The position numbers and the translations under genes were made by a program. A DNA stretch of 64,000 bases from an uncultured Bacilli bacterium (GTDB lineage: Bacteria > Bacillota_I > Bacilli_A > RFN20 > DUOF01): NCBI GenBank assembly GCA_934183255.1, contig CAKPSD010000001.1, positions 965,991-1,029,990 on the forward strand, given 5' to 3'. The stretch's first letter is position 1, and every line of letters starts with the position of its first letter. The notes under the pieces were generated by a model. The model was not told the origin of the DNA. It was given only the letters and a program-made list of their open reading frames with translations, and searched no databases. Below, one piece after another: positions 25,410 through 34,239 of the stretch.

Positions 25410-26795
25410 ATGGGCAAAACAGATAAATTATTAAAAAACATCTGCTATTGTTTTATACTTTTTTGCATACCAAGCTTAATGATATTTTTAATAGCTCCAT
25501 TAAAAGCTTTTGTTAATTATAGTGATGTTAAAAATTTTATTTTTTTAATAGTAATAAATTTAATAATTTTTGGGATAATTTTAACATTAGGCTTTTTTAA
25601 CAATAAGAAGAGAATCAATAAATATTTTTGCTTTTTTGCTGTTGTTATATTTATAAATATTTTGTTTAGATTTTTGAATGCAGATGTGGTGTCAGGTGAT
25701 TATGCAAACTTTTTGCAAAGATGGGTTAGTGCATATAGAAATATGTCATTAAAATCATGTTTTACTAGTAATGTTTCTAATTATTCCCCACCATATAATT
25801 ATTTTTTAATATTATTTTCAAGAATTCCTTTTAATGATTTATATTTAATTAAAACTTTATCTTTTACTTTTGAAATTATGTCAGCGTTTGTTTTAACTAA
25901 ACTTATTGCTAGTATTAATAAAACTGATTTTAATATTATGATTTTTGCATGTATTTTGTTTATTCCAATTTTTTTAATTAATAGTTCAGTGTGGGCTCAA
26001 TGTGATTCTATTTATACTTTTTTTGGATTAATGGCAATTTATAGTGCAATTAAAGGCAAATCTAAGAGCAGTTTTTTATTTTTTGGTATTAGTTTGTCAT
26101 TTAAATTACAAGCAATTATTTTGTTTCCTGTAGCGTTAGTTTTTTTATTAACTAAGAACGAATTTGGCAATAGATTTTTGAAATGGAAAGATATGTGGCT
26201 AGCAATTCTGGGGTATGCTAGTTTAAGTGGAATTGCCATGATTTTTGGAGGATCATTTGAATGGGCTTTTTTAACTTATTTTAGACAAAGTGTTACTTAC
26301 AATAAATTGTCTTCTGGTTGTCCTAATTTAGCTTATTTATTTTATATATTTAATGAGATGCCTGTTATTAAGGTTATTATTATGATTAGTTTGATTACAT
26401 TAACAATAGGTGTGATGTGTTATATTTTAATCATATTTATAAAGAAGAAGACACTTAGTAATTTACAGGTTGTTAATTTATCTTTTTTGATGACTTTTTA
26501 TATTGTTTTGTTAATGCCTAAAATGTTAGATAGATATTTTTACTTAAGTAATTTGTTTGGAATTGCTTTACTTTTTACTTGTCAAAATAAAATGTATAAT
26601 AAAATAATTTTTATAACTTTATTATCATCGTTTGTTGCTCATGTATCTGTTACTGCTTATTATTACACGATAGGGCCTACTATGCTTTTGGCATATTGTT
26701 GTTATTTTGCTTCAATAATTAGCTCTATTTATAATGTTATTGCAGGATCATTAATGTTTTTTGTTAGGAAAAAAATAGAAATTGTTAATAAATAA
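25410..26795 (+). CDS. GT-C-fold membrane glycosyltransferase (GT39/GT87-like)
   Basis: A 461-residue polytopic protein with about ten transmembrane helices. The first extracellular loop holds an acidic GDYANFLQRW element and SNYSPPYNYFLILF. A later loop has NSSVWAQCDSIYTFFGLMA, a motif common in bacterial mannosyltransferase-type GT-C enzymes (W-x-Q-x-D-x-x-Y). These use lipid-linked sugars to glycosylate surface polymers or proteins. The acceptor is unknown. The gene is single, with its own promoter and ribosome site GGAGGG. Confidence 0.75.
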   Translation: MGKTDKLLKNICYCFILFCIPSLMIFLIAPLKAFVNYSDVKNFIFLIVINLIIFGIILTLGFFNNKKRINKYFCFFAVVIFINILFRFLNADVVSGDYANFLQRWVSAYRNMSLKSCFTSNVSNYSPPYNYFLILFSRIPFNDLYLIKTLSFTFEIMSAFVLTKLIASINKTDFNIMIFACILFIPIFLINSSVWAQCDSIYTFFGLMAIYSAIKGKSKSSFLFFGISLSFKLQAIILFPVALVFLLTKNEFGNRFLKWKDMWLAILGYASLSGIAMIFGGSFEWAFLTYFRQSVTYNKLSSGCPNLAYLFYIFNEMPVIKVIIMISLITLTIGVMCYILIIFIKKKTLSNLQVVNLSFLMTFYIVLLMPKMLDRYFYLSNLFGIALLFTCQNKMYNKIIFITLLSSFVAHVSVTAYYYTIGPTMLLAYCCYFASIISSIYNVIAGSLMFFVRKKIEIVNK

Positions 26796-26831
26796 TTAGT
26801 ATTTGTTTTATAATTAAATTAGGTGAAAAAT

Positions 26832-27557
26832 ATGATAGAAATAAAAAATGTAACTAAAGTTTTTGGAAGAGATTTTAAAGCTGTTGATAAACTTAATTTG
26901 AAAATAGAAGAAGGGTATGTTTATGGATTTTTAGGCCCTAATGGTGCTGGTAAAACTACTACTTTAAAAATGATTACAGGAATACTAAATCCAGATGAGG
27001 GAGAAATAATTATTAATGATATAGATATTAGCAAGGAACCAACTATAGCTAAAGAACAATTTGGATTTGTAAGTGATAATCCTGATTTGTTTTTGAAATT
27101 AAAAGGAATTGAATATCTTAATTTTGTTGGATCTGTTTATTCAGTTAGTAAAAATAAACTAAATGAAAATATACTTAAATATTCTAAAATGTTTGAGATG
27201 GATACTGTTTTAAATAATAAAATTGAAAGTTATTCTCATGGTATGAGACAAAAAATTGCTATTATTGGTGCTTTAATTCATGAACCAAAAGTATGGATAT
27301 TAGATGAGCCTTTAACTGGACTTGATCCTAAATCTTCTTTCACTTTAAAAGAAATGATGAAAGATCATGCTAAAAATGGTAATGTTGTTTTATTTTCTAC
27401 TCATGTATTAGAAGTAGCAGAAAAAGTCTGTGATAAAGTTGCTATTATTGCTAAAGGTAAGCTCGTTTTTGATGGAACTATTGAGGAAATGAAGAGTAAA
27501 GTTGGAGAAGATGAGTCATTAGAGCAAATGTTCTTGGAGTTAGTTGACAATGAGTAA
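26832..27557 (+). CDS. ABC transporter ATP-binding protein
   Basis: A 241-residue ATPase of the ABC-2 exporter class. Walker A is GPNGAGKTT, the signature loop is YSHGMRQKIA (a variant of LSGGQ), Walker B is VWILDEPLTGLDP, and the switch His is in FSTHVLE. ATG 26832 has AGGTGA 5 nt upstream; a GTG at 26823 overlaps that site. It overlaps the permease gene by 8 bp, so the two are coupled and form one exporter. The substrate is not evident from sequence. Confidence 0.9.
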   Translation: MIEIKNVTKVFGRDFKAVDKLNLKIEEGYVYGFLGPNGAGKTTTLKMITGILNPDEGEIIINDIDISKEPTIAKEQFGFVSDNPDLFLKLKGIEYLNFVGSVYSVSKNKLNENILKYSKMFEMDTVLNNKIESYSHGMRQKIAIIGALIHEPKVWILDEPLTGLDPKSSFTLKEMMKDHAKNGNVVLFSTHVLEVAEKVCDKVAIIAKGKLVFDGTIEEMKSKVGEDESLEQMFLELVDNE

Positions 27558-29232
27558 GTTTTGGAGTTTAACTAAAGTTTTATTAAAGACTGATTTATTT
27601 GCATCTAGTGGTGATTCAAGTAAGAAAAAGAAAAGCAATAAATATGTTACTTGGGGATTAATTGGCTTATTAGTTATCTTTGTTATTGGAAGTCTTGGGG
27701 TTCCTATTGTTATAGGGTTAAATAACATTTTAAAATCAGTTCCTATTAGTAATATTATTATTTCTTTAATTCTTCCTCTTGCTGGGGTAACTACAATAGT
27801 ATTTTCTATATTCTCTGTTGTTAGTGTGTTCTACTTAAGTAAGAATAGTGAGTATTTACTTCCTATGCCTCTTAAAGCAAGAGATATTATGCTTAGTAAA
27901 TTTATTGTTTCATTAATAACTGATTATTATATTTTATTTTTGTTTATACTACCTGCTTTAATTGGAGTAGGAGTAGGAATAAATGCTAACTTTTTATATT
28001 ATTTATATACTTTAATAATTTTTATTTTATTACCAGTTATACCATCTGCTATTGTAACTCTAGTAATACTATTTTTAACTAGATTCACAGGAATGTTTAA
28101 AAATAAAGACTTGTTTATGTATATTTCTATGGGATTAATACTCGTATTTACATTTAGTTATAACTATATAGTTCAAAATGTTATTAATATAGACCCATCG
28201 CAAATGGGTAATACTTTTGCTGATTTAGAAAATAATCTTATGCCTTATTTTAAATGGATATTCCCATTTTATAATAGCGCATCTAGTGCATTAATTAATT
28301 TTAATAGTATTAATGGTTTGTTTTCTATTATTGCATTTTTATGTTTTAATGTAATTGCTATTTTAGTTATCTATTTCTTTGGAGATAAGTTATATTTAAA
28401 AACAATAACTTCAACAAATGGAAGCAAAAAGAAAAAAGAAGATATAGAAAATGTAATAAATAAGAAAAAAAATTATAGTGCTTTTTCTATGTTAATGAAA
28501 AAAGAATGGTTAGTTGTAAAAAGAACACCAGTCTTTATGCTAAATATAGTTTTTACAGCACTTATTGTTCCTATCATTGTTATTGGATCAGGGTTAATGG
28601 GGGTAATAACAGGAAGTAATGGTGATACAAGTGTATTAGCAAGTTTATCATTTAATAGTTATTTAAATAGCCCTATTGCTTATTTTATAGTGTTGTTAGT
28701 TTGTGTTTTCTTTACTAGCTCATCATTAGCAGCATCAACAGCCATATCAAGAGAAGGTAGTAATGCTTGGTTTATGAAGGTTATACCTGTTAGTTATTTT
28801 AAGCAAATTAATGCTAAGGTTATATTTGCTAGTATTATTGATATTGTAGGAATACTATTAATCGGCATTGTTATTTCAATCATGCTTAAGATTCCTGTAT
28901 TATATGTTATAAGCGTGTTTATTCCTTTAGTAATTATAGATTTATTATTAAATTATTTTAATATATTACTAGATTTGAAAAAGCCTAAATTAAAATGGAG
29001 CGAAGAGAGTGCAGCAGTTAAACAAAACTTTAATGGATTTTTATCAATGCTTATAACAGCAGCTGTTAGTGGAATATTAGGAATATGTGCTTATGTTTCT
29101 TATAAAACTAATTTTAAGTTAAATATTCAAATTTTATCTTTGATTATTAGTGTATTATTTGGTATAGTACTAGTTATTATTATTTTATGGTTTAAAAAGA
29201 ACGAAAATAAATTATTAGAAAATGTAGATTAG
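27550..29232 (+). CDS. ABC-2-type transporter permease
   Basis: A 560-residue membrane protein with about twelve transmembrane helices in two halves, separated by a cytoplasmic linker rich in Lys (GSKKKKEDIENVINKKKNYS). The extended size and the phrase YLLPMPLKARDIMLSKF after the second helices are typical of two-part ABC-2 exporters related to bacterial permeases of 500-600 residues. It partners the upstream ATPase. ATG 27550 lies inside the ATPase gene; TTG 27544 is the other option. The substrate is unknown. Confidence 0.75.
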   Translation: MSKFWSLTKVLLKTDLFASSGDSSKKKKSNKYVTWGLIGLLVIFVIGSLGVPIVIGLNNILKSVPISNIIISLILPLAGVTTIVFSIFSVVSVFYLSKNSEYLLPMPLKARDIMLSKFIVSLITDYYILFLFILPALIGVGVGINANFLYYLYTLIIFILLPVIPSAIVTLVILFLTRFTGMFKNKDLFMYISMGLILVFTFSYNYIVQNVINIDPSQMGNTFADLENNLMPYFKWIFPFYNSASSALINFNSINGLFSIIAFLCFNVIAILVIYFFGDKLYLKTITSTNGSKKKKEDIENVINKKKNYSAFSMLMKKEWLVVKRTPVFMLNIVFTALIVPIIVIGSGLMGVITGSNGDTSVLASLSFNSYLNSPIAYFIVLLVCVFFTSSSLAASTAISREGSNAWFMKVIPVSYFKQINAKVIFASIIDIVGILLIGIVISIMLKIPVLYVISVFIPLVIIDLLLNYFNILLDLKKPKLKWSEESAAVKQNFNGFLSMLITAAVSGILGICAYVSYKTNFKLNIQILSLIISVLFGIVLVIIILWFKKNENKLLENVD

Positions 29233-29242
29233 GATGTGAATT

Positions 29243-30682
29243 ATGAAAAAGGATTATAGTGAATATTTTAGAAAGCCATCTTTAAAAGAGGCTGCTCAAA
29301 GAAAAAAAGAAATTATTATAGATAAAGGTGGTTTAGAAGTACCTAATGAAATGAAAAATATAGGAAAAAACAAATCATATTTTGTTCGTACTTATGGATG
29401 TCAAGGAAATGAAGCAGATGGAGAAGTTATTTCTGGTATTTTAGAATTCTTAGGCTATACAAAAGCAGATGAACCAGAAAAAGCAGATGTTATTTTACTT
29501 AATACATGTGCAGTTAGAGAAAATGCTGAAGAAAAAGTATTTGGAGAAATAGGAGCTTTAAAAAAATTAAAGACAACTAATCCAGATGTAATATTTGGTG
29601 TTTGTGGATGCATGGCACAACAAGAGCATATAGTAGATAAAATTTTAAAATCATATCCACAAGTTGATTTAGTTTTTGGTACGCACAATATTAATAGACT
29701 TCCTTTACTTTTAAAAGATGCTTTACTTAATAAAGAAAGAGTTGTAGAAGTATTCTCTGATAAAAGTGAAATACATGAAAACTTACCTGTAGTTAGAGGA
29801 AACAATCTTAAAGCATGGGTTAATATAATGTATGGATGTGATAAGTTTTGTACTTATTGTATAGTTCCTTATACTAGAGGTAAAGAGAGAAGCAGATTAA
29901 TGGAAGATATTTTAAGTGAAGTAAAAGATTTAAAAGAAAAAGGGTTTAAAGAAATTACTTTACTAGGTCAAAATGTTAATGCTTATGGTAAAGATTTAGA
30001 TAAGGGATATGATTTTGCTACTTTACTTAGAGAAGTTAGTAAAACGGGAATAGAAAGAATTAGATTTGTGACTAGTCATCCATGGAATTTTACTAGTGAG
30101 ATGGTTGATGCGATTGCAAGTTATGATAATATTATGCCTTATATTCATTTACCTATTCAATCAGGTGATGATGAAGTTCTTAGAAAGATGGGTAGAAGAT
30201 ACACATATGAAGAATATAAAAAACTATATAATGAATTAAGAGAAAAAGTTAAAAATTGTAGTATTACTACAGATATTATTGTTGGTTTTCCTGGAGAAAG
30301 TGAGGAGCAATTTGCTAATACTTTAAAAGCAGTAAAAGAATTAGAATATGATAGTGCATATACTTTTATTTATTCTCCACGTGTTGGCACTCCTGCTGCT
30401 AAAATGGAAGACAATGTTACCGAAGAAGAAAAGAAAAAGAGATTTAATGCTTTAGTAGAAGTAGTTGGAGAATCAGCTAAAAAGAGAAACGATGCTTATG
30501 TAGGTAAAACATTAAAGGTATTAGTAGAGGGATATTCTAAGAAAAATAAGAATATATTATCTGGATATAGCGAAGAAAATAAACTTGTTAATTTTAAAGG
30601 TAATGAAGATATGATTGGCAAGATTGTAGATGTTAAAATTACTGTTTCTAAAACATGGACATTAGAGGGAGAAGCTATTTAA
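29243..30682 (+). CDS. miaB: tRNA-2-methylthio-N6-dimethylallyladenosine synthase
   Basis: A 479-residue radical-SAM methylthiotransferase that modifies A37 of tRNAs reading UNN codons. The N-terminal UPF0004 domain has cluster ligands in YGCQGNEADGE, LNTCAVRENAEEK and VCGCMAQQE. The radical-SAM motif CxxxCxxC is in YGCDKFCTYCIVPYTRGKER. A C-terminal TRAM domain (about 410-479) binds RNA. The extended N-terminus of about 45 residues is normal for Firmicutes. The ymcA-like gene follows by 2 bp, as in Bacillus (miaB-ymcA). Confidence 0.97.
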   Translation: MKKDYSEYFRKPSLKEAAQRKKEIIIDKGGLEVPNEMKNIGKNKSYFVRTYGCQGNEADGEVISGILEFLGYTKADEPEKADVILLNTCAVRENAEEKVFGEIGALKKLKTTNPDVIFGVCGCMAQQEHIVDKILKSYPQVDLVFGTHNINRLPLLLKDALLNKERVVEVFSDKSEIHENLPVVRGNNLKAWVNIMYGCDKFCTYCIVPYTRGKERSRLMEDILSEVKDLKEKGFKEITLLGQNVNAYGKDLDKGYDFATLLREVSKTGIERIRFVTSHPWNFTSEMVDAIASYDNIMPYIHLPIQSGDDEVLRKMGRRYTYEEYKKLYNELREKVKNCSITTDIIVGFPGESEEQFANTLKAVKELEYDSAYTFIYSPRVGTPAAKMEDNVTEEEKKKRFNALVEVVGESAKKRNDAYVGKTLKVLVEGYSKKNKNILSGYSEENKLVNFKGNEDMIGKIVDVKITVSKTWTLEGEAI

Positions 30683-30684
30683 AA

Positions 30685-30978
30685 ATGGAAGAAGTAGCAG
30701 AAAAAATAAATTCTTTAATTAAAAATAGTGATGCTTATAAAGATTATCTAAAATATAAAAATATTGTAGAAAGTGATGAGCAATTATTAGAGTTAAAGAA
30801 TAAACTTAATTCTATGAAAAAAAAGAATTGTAAGAATCATGATGAAAATTTAGTTAATGAATATTATGAGCTAGAAAAAGAATATAACAATAATATTTTA
30901 GTTAAAAAATATAATGAATCTAAGGAAAATTTGACTCTAATTTTAAACGATATTTGTGACATTTTAGAGTTTAAATAA
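30685..30978 (+). CDS. ymcA: YlbF/YmcA-family regulator (RicA-like)
   Basis: A 97-residue all-helical protein of the YlbF/YmcA family (family pattern: an N-terminal helix A-x-x-L-x-x-x-I-x-x-S-x-x-Y-x-x-Y; here VAEKINSLIKNSDAYKDYLK). In Bacillus YmcA, YlbF and YaaT form a complex that steers RNase Y cleavage and promotes competence, biofilm and sporulation. Position directly after miaB matches Bacillus ymcA. ATG 30685 follows the miaB stop by 2 bp. RNase Y, its proposed partner, is encoded at 17371-18921. Confidence 0.8.
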   Translation: MEEVAEKINSLIKNSDAYKDYLKYKNIVESDEQLLELKNKLNSMKKKNCKNHDENLVNEYYELEKEYNNNILVKKYNESKENLTLILNDICDILEFK

Positions 30979-31041
30979 AAAAAATACTTTAAAAAGTATT
31001 TAGATTATGCAATAATTATATTAGTTACTGGGGGTAGTGTT

Positions 31042-31470
31042 ATGAGATGTCAAAGATGTGGATTTGAAATAGAACCTGGACAAACTTTCTGTAGTATGTG
31101 TGGTACAGAGCAATCTAAAGCAATGAGAAAAGACAAGAAAAAAATAAAATCAATATTAGGAGTTATAAAAGTAACATCGAATAACCATTTAAAAATGTAT
31201 GGTAATTTAGCGTTAACTCTAGCGTTATTATTTTATATTATATTTGGCTTAAAAGGAAATTCAATGCGTATTCCATATTTGTGTGTTATTATATTGCTTC
31301 TTTTATATGTTTTTTTCCAATGTATGATACCATACAAGAATCCAAATGCTAGTAAAAGTAAGAAATATAAGCTAGGCATGAGAGTTGTTTTTGGATGTAT
31401 AATTGTTTTATGTATTTTATTACTTTTTGTAGGAAATAGAAGTTTATTAGATTTAGCAAGAGGCTTATAG
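31042..31470 (+). CDS. Zinc-ribbon membrane protein
   Basis: A 142-residue protein with an N-terminal zinc ribbon (MRCQRCGFEIEPGQTFCSMC; four Cys in two CxxC pairs), a basic linker, and three transmembrane helices (about 53-72, 77-97, 112-131). This ribbon-plus-helices layout is common in Firmicutes membrane proteins of unknown function. It lies 12 bp before a PH-domain protein gene and may form a two-gene unit with it. Confidence 0.7.
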   Translation: MRCQRCGFEIEPGQTFCSMCGTEQSKAMRKDKKKIKSILGVIKVTSNNHLKMYGNLALTLALLFYIIFGLKGNSMRIPYLCVIILLLLYVFFQCMIPYKNPNASKSKKYKLGMRVVFGCIIVLCILLLFVGNRSLLDLARGL

Positions 31471-31482
31471 GAGGATTAAAAA

Positions 31483-31944
31483 ATGAGTTATGATTCAGAA
31501 TTAGCAACATTGAAAGTTGATTTAATGGGTGAATGTAGAGTACCTAGAATAGTTAATAGATTGTTATTCCCTAATGAGAGAATAGCTTTTGCATTAAAGG
31601 GAATAAGAGATATTATGGTATTTACAAATGTTAGATTATTATATCTAGATTATCGTCAAGTAACAGGTAGATCTGTTGAATACGCTACTTATATGTTTAA
31701 AGATGTTATTTCTTATTCTATAGTAACTCCTGGTGTGGCATTAGATTGTGATTCAGAAGTTGTTTTAAGATTTATTAATAGAGAAGTAGTTCAATTAAAC
31801 ATAGATAAAGGACATAATTTAGATAGATATTTATATTTAACATATGATTTAATATCAGCTATAAAAGATAACCATGAATTACAAAAAGGTGTATTCAATA
31901 TGTCTTTAAGCGTTAGAGAAAATAATGAACAATTCTTTGAATAA
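31483..31944 (+). CDS. PH-domain protein (bPH_1-like, PF08000 type)
   Basis: A 153-residue soluble protein matching the bacterial PH domain of the PF08000 type: NERIAFALKGIRDIMVFTNV, then a strand RLLYLDYRQVTGR, a YATYMFKDVISYSIVTPG segment and a final helix. Such domains occur as oligomeric rings of unknown role in many Firmicutes. The ribosome site AGGAGG (31470-31475) is strong. It overlaps nothing; a terminator follows 27 bp later. Confidence 0.75.
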   Translation: MSYDSELATLKVDLMGECRVPRIVNRLLFPNERIAFALKGIRDIMVFTNVRLLYLDYRQVTGRSVEYATYMFKDVISYSIVTPGVALDCDSEVVLRFINREVVQLNIDKGHNLDRYLYLTYDLISAIKDNHELQKGVFNMSLSVRENNEQFFE

Positions 31945-31970
31945 TATATAATTTTTAATATAATAAAAAT

Positions 31971-31997
31971 AGTTTGCTATACTGCGAACTTTTTTTA
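31971..31997 (+). terminator. Rho-independent terminator before mscL
   Basis: Stem AGTTTGC (31971-31977) / GCGAACT (31984-31990) with one G-U pair, 6-nt loop and a run of seven T. Confidence 0.85.
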
Positions 31998-32013
31998 TGG
32001 GGAGGATTTATAA

Positions 32014-32544
32014 ATGAGTAAAGAGGAAAAAATATTAAAGAAAAAAGAGAAAAAAGAAAAAAGAAAACAAACAAAATCGGAATTTAAAAAGTTTATTTTT
32101 AGGGGAAATGTTATAGATTTAGCTGTAGCAGTTGCTGTAGGTAGTGCATTTACAGCTATTGTTAACTCTTTTGTTAAAGATATTATAGGTGGAGTAATGG
32201 GATGGTTAATGGGCGATGTTAACCTTGAAGATTTAAAAATATATTTAGGTGAAGGTGAAGGCGCACCTACTATAAATTATGGCTCATTTATTCAATCAAT
32301 AATCTATTTTTTAATTATTGCAACTGTTATGTTTTGTGTTATTAAACTTATATCTAAGTTAAATTCGGCATTAGAAAAATTAGACAAAAAATTAAAACAT
32401 GAAGAAGAAAAGCAACCTGAAGTAGAACAAGTTGTTGAAGTTATAAAAGAAGAACCTAAAGCAGAAGAAAAAGTAGTAAATGAAGAAGAAATAGCTCTAT
32501 TAAAAGAAATTAGAGATTTATTAAAAGAAAATAAAAAAGCATAA
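32014..32544 (+). CDS. mscL: Large-conductance mechanosensitive channel
   Basis: A 176-residue MscL with the standard pore helix FIFRGNVIDLAVAVAVGSAF, a periplasmic loop (about 68-92) and TM2 (about 93-115). The C-terminal bundle EEEIALLKEIRDLLKE is present. It opens under membrane tension to release solutes after hypo-osmotic shock. It is longer than the usual 130-150 residues: there is a 22-residue Lys/Glu-rich N-terminal extension and a roughly 30-residue acidic insert (EEEKQPEVEQVVEVIKEEPK) before the C-terminal helix. Confidence 0.95.
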   Translation: MSKEEKILKKKEKKEKRKQTKSEFKKFIFRGNVIDLAVAVAVGSAFTAIVNSFVKDIIGGVMGWLMGDVNLEDLKIYLGEGEGAPTINYGSFIQSIIYFLIIATVMFCVIKLISKLNSALEKLDKKLKHEEEKQPEVEQVVEVIKEEPKAEEKVVNEEEIALLKEIRDLLKENKKA

Positions 32545-32567
32545 TAATAGTTGGCTTCTCATACATT
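32539..32567 (+). promoter_or_regulatory. Sigma-E-type promoter of cotE
   Basis: GCATAAT (32539-32545), a 14-bp spacer and CATACATT (32560-32567). The Bacillus sigma-E consensus is K-M-A-T-A-T-T / 14-15 bp / CATACAHT; this matches 6 of 7 and 8 of 8 positions. It ends about 24 bp before the cotE start, and Bacillus cotE is transcribed from a sigma-E promoter. Confidence 0.6.
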
Positions 32568-32591
32568 TTATTAGTGAGGAGCTGATTTTTT

Positions 32592-33080
32592 ATGTATAGA
32601 GAAATAGTAACAAAAGCAGTTGTTGGAAAAGGGAAAATAGTGGATTCTGGAGAGGCTATAATAAAACCGGATAGCTCTATTAGCAAGGTGCTTGGTTGTT
32701 GGATAATAAATCACTATTATGTTAGTTCATTTGAAAATAATAAACCATTAGTAAAAGGAAGATACGACCTTCATGTTTGGTATGGTTTTAATAATGATAC
32801 AGATACAAGTATACATAAGCAAACTATTGATTATGTTCATGAATTTAACGTAAGTGTTAAAAATGGTGAGGAAATTTCTAGTAATAACGAATTTAATGTT
32901 AGTTGTCTTAAATATCCTACTTGTAGTGGACTTTCATTAAATGATGATGGAAGTGTAAACGTTAAAGTTGAAAAAGAACTTTCTTTGGATGTTATTGGTG
33001 AAACAAAACTAAAAGTTCAAATTAGTTCTAATTCAGATAATGATATAGATAACATAAATGTTGATTATTTGAATAAGTAA
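32592..33080 (+). CDS. cotE: Outer spore coat morphogenetic protein CotE
   Basis: A 162-residue homologue of Bacillus CotE, which organises the outer spore coat. The conserved start YREIVTKAVVGKGK is clear, followed by KVLGCWIINHYY, YDLHVWYGFNNDT and the C-terminal VKVEKELSLDVIGETKLKV. The length is close to the 181 of Bacillus, with a shorter acidic tail. It lies downstream of miaB-ymcA, as in Bacillus (miaB-ymcA-cotE-mutS), but three other genes are inserted and no mutS follows. Ribosome site AGGAG lies about 10 nt before the ATG. Together with spoVS, yunB and yutH it suggests endospore formation. Confidence 0.92.
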   Translation: MYREIVTKAVVGKGKIVDSGEAIIKPDSSISKVLGCWIINHYYVSSFENNKPLVKGRYDLHVWYGFNNDTDTSIHKQTIDYVHEFNVSVKNGEEISSNNEFNVSCLKYPTCSGLSLNDDGSVNVKVEKELSLDVIGETKLKVQISSNSDNDIDNINVDYLNK

Positions 33081-33105
33081 TGATAATTTTTCATTACTTT
33101 TTTTC
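33075..33105 (+). terminator. Rho-independent terminator after cotE
   Basis: Stem AAGTAATGA (33075-33083) / TCATTACTT (33091-33099) with a 7-nt loop and a T-run; it includes the cotE stop codon. Confidence 0.85.
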
Positions 33106-33134
33106 ATATGTTGCTGTTGGCAAATAAAAAAAAG

Positions 33135-33163
33135 TTGATTTATTACATATATGGTGATATACT
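33135..33163 (+). promoter_or_regulatory. Promoter of the 332-residue surface protein gene
   Basis: TTGATT (33135-33140), a 17-bp spacer and TATACT (33158-33163) with a TG extension (33155-33156). Confidence 0.65.
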
Positions 33164-33189
33164 ATTTTCAGTAATGAGGTGGTGTTTTT

Positions 33190-34188
33190 ATGTTAAGAAG
33201 TTTAAAAAAGGCATTATTTATATTACCATGTATGGTAATGGCATTTTTCTTATTTAACGGTGTTTCTGCATTAGCAAAGGATGCATATCTTACTAATTCA
33301 ACTAAAGTAGCAATTGGAGATGAAAGTAGAGAAAATACATATTATTTTACTAGTTCACCTTCTTGGACAATTCATACAAAATCAAATATTGTTACTGATT
33401 ATGATACTTTTTTAAGATATAGAGTTATCAATCCTAATGGTAAGGCAACTGCTTGGAGCGATAAACAATTTTATCCTGATACAAAAGATAAATTTACAAT
33501 TAATGATTTCAATAGCTTAGCATACACAGTAGATGTTGATCTTTCTACTAGAACAAGTATTGCTAAAGATGTAACTTACTATGTAGAACTAAAATATTAT
33601 AGTAGTTTCTTACATTTTATAGATAAATATCAAAATAAAGATGAGGTAGTAAAAATTATTGTTCCTAGTGCTGACGAAGTATTAAATATACCTAATCTTA
33701 AGGTTTCATACAATAATTCTACAAATAAATTTGAAGTAGTTGTAAATTTCATGGATTCTGATAATAATGAAACTTCAACTGGAGTTGTTACTTCAATCTC
33801 TTATTTCTTCACAAATGAAGAAGTAGCAATGACAGCAAAAGTTGACTTCAAGGAGCAATATGAAAGTGCTACTGATAAAGGCGTTCCTGTATTTACTCCT
33901 GCAAGCAAGGTTATGACAACTTTTGATAAACCTTCAACTTCATATAAATATGTGTATGTTATGGCTGAAACAGGAAATGGCAATTATACAACTGTTAAAT
34001 ATGATATAAATACTAAGGGAACTGATGTTGTTGATCAAGATAAGAATGATGATAGCAGTAATAATTCTGGATTATTTGATTATAAAGCAGGAGAATTAAT
34101 TCTATTAGTGTTAGTTGTAGTATTAATTGTTAGCTGTGCATTAATCATAACTCAAAAAATAGTTGACTATAAGAAGAAATTATATTAA
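33190..34188 (+). CDS. Secreted, membrane-anchored surface protein, function unknown
   Basis: A 332-residue protein with signal peptide (about 1-29, ending GVSALAKDA), an extracellular beta-rich region, a low-complexity Asp/Asn/Ser linker (QDKNDDSSNNSG, about 284-295), one C-terminal transmembrane helix (about 303-323) and a short basic tail KIVDYKKKLY. The layout matches the larger surface protein at 10797-13676. There is no sortase motif and no domain I can name. It has its own promoter and terminator, so it is a single-gene unit directly after cotE. Confidence 0.7.
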   Translation: MLRSLKKALFILPCMVMAFFLFNGVSALAKDAYLTNSTKVAIGDESRENTYYFTSSPSWTIHTKSNIVTDYDTFLRYRVINPNGKATAWSDKQFYPDTKDKFTINDFNSLAYTVDVDLSTRTSIAKDVTYYVELKYYSSFLHFIDKYQNKDEVVKIIVPSADEVLNIPNLKVSYNNSTNKFEVVVNFMDSDNNETSTGVVTSISYFFTNEEVAMTAKVDFKEQYESATDKGVPVFTPASKVMTTFDKPSTSYKYVYVMAETGNGNYTTVKYDINTKGTDVVDQDKNDDSSNNSGLFDYKAGELILLVLVVVLIVSCALIITQKIVDYKKKLY

Positions 34189-34213
34189 TACAAATATATA
34201 TAGTTATAAATTA

Positions 34214-34239
34214 AAAGAAGCGGTAAAGCTTCTTTTTTT
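34214..34239. terminator. Bidirectional Rho-independent terminator
   Basis: Stem AAAGAAGC (34214-34221) / GCTTCTTT (34228-34235) with a T-run. It separates the surface protein gene from the convergent penicillin-binding protein gene. Confidence 0.8.

Noticed and set aside
33190..34188. LPXTG-type sortase substrate
   Set aside because: No LPXTG or variant before the C-terminal helix; the linker is QDKNDDSSNNSG.
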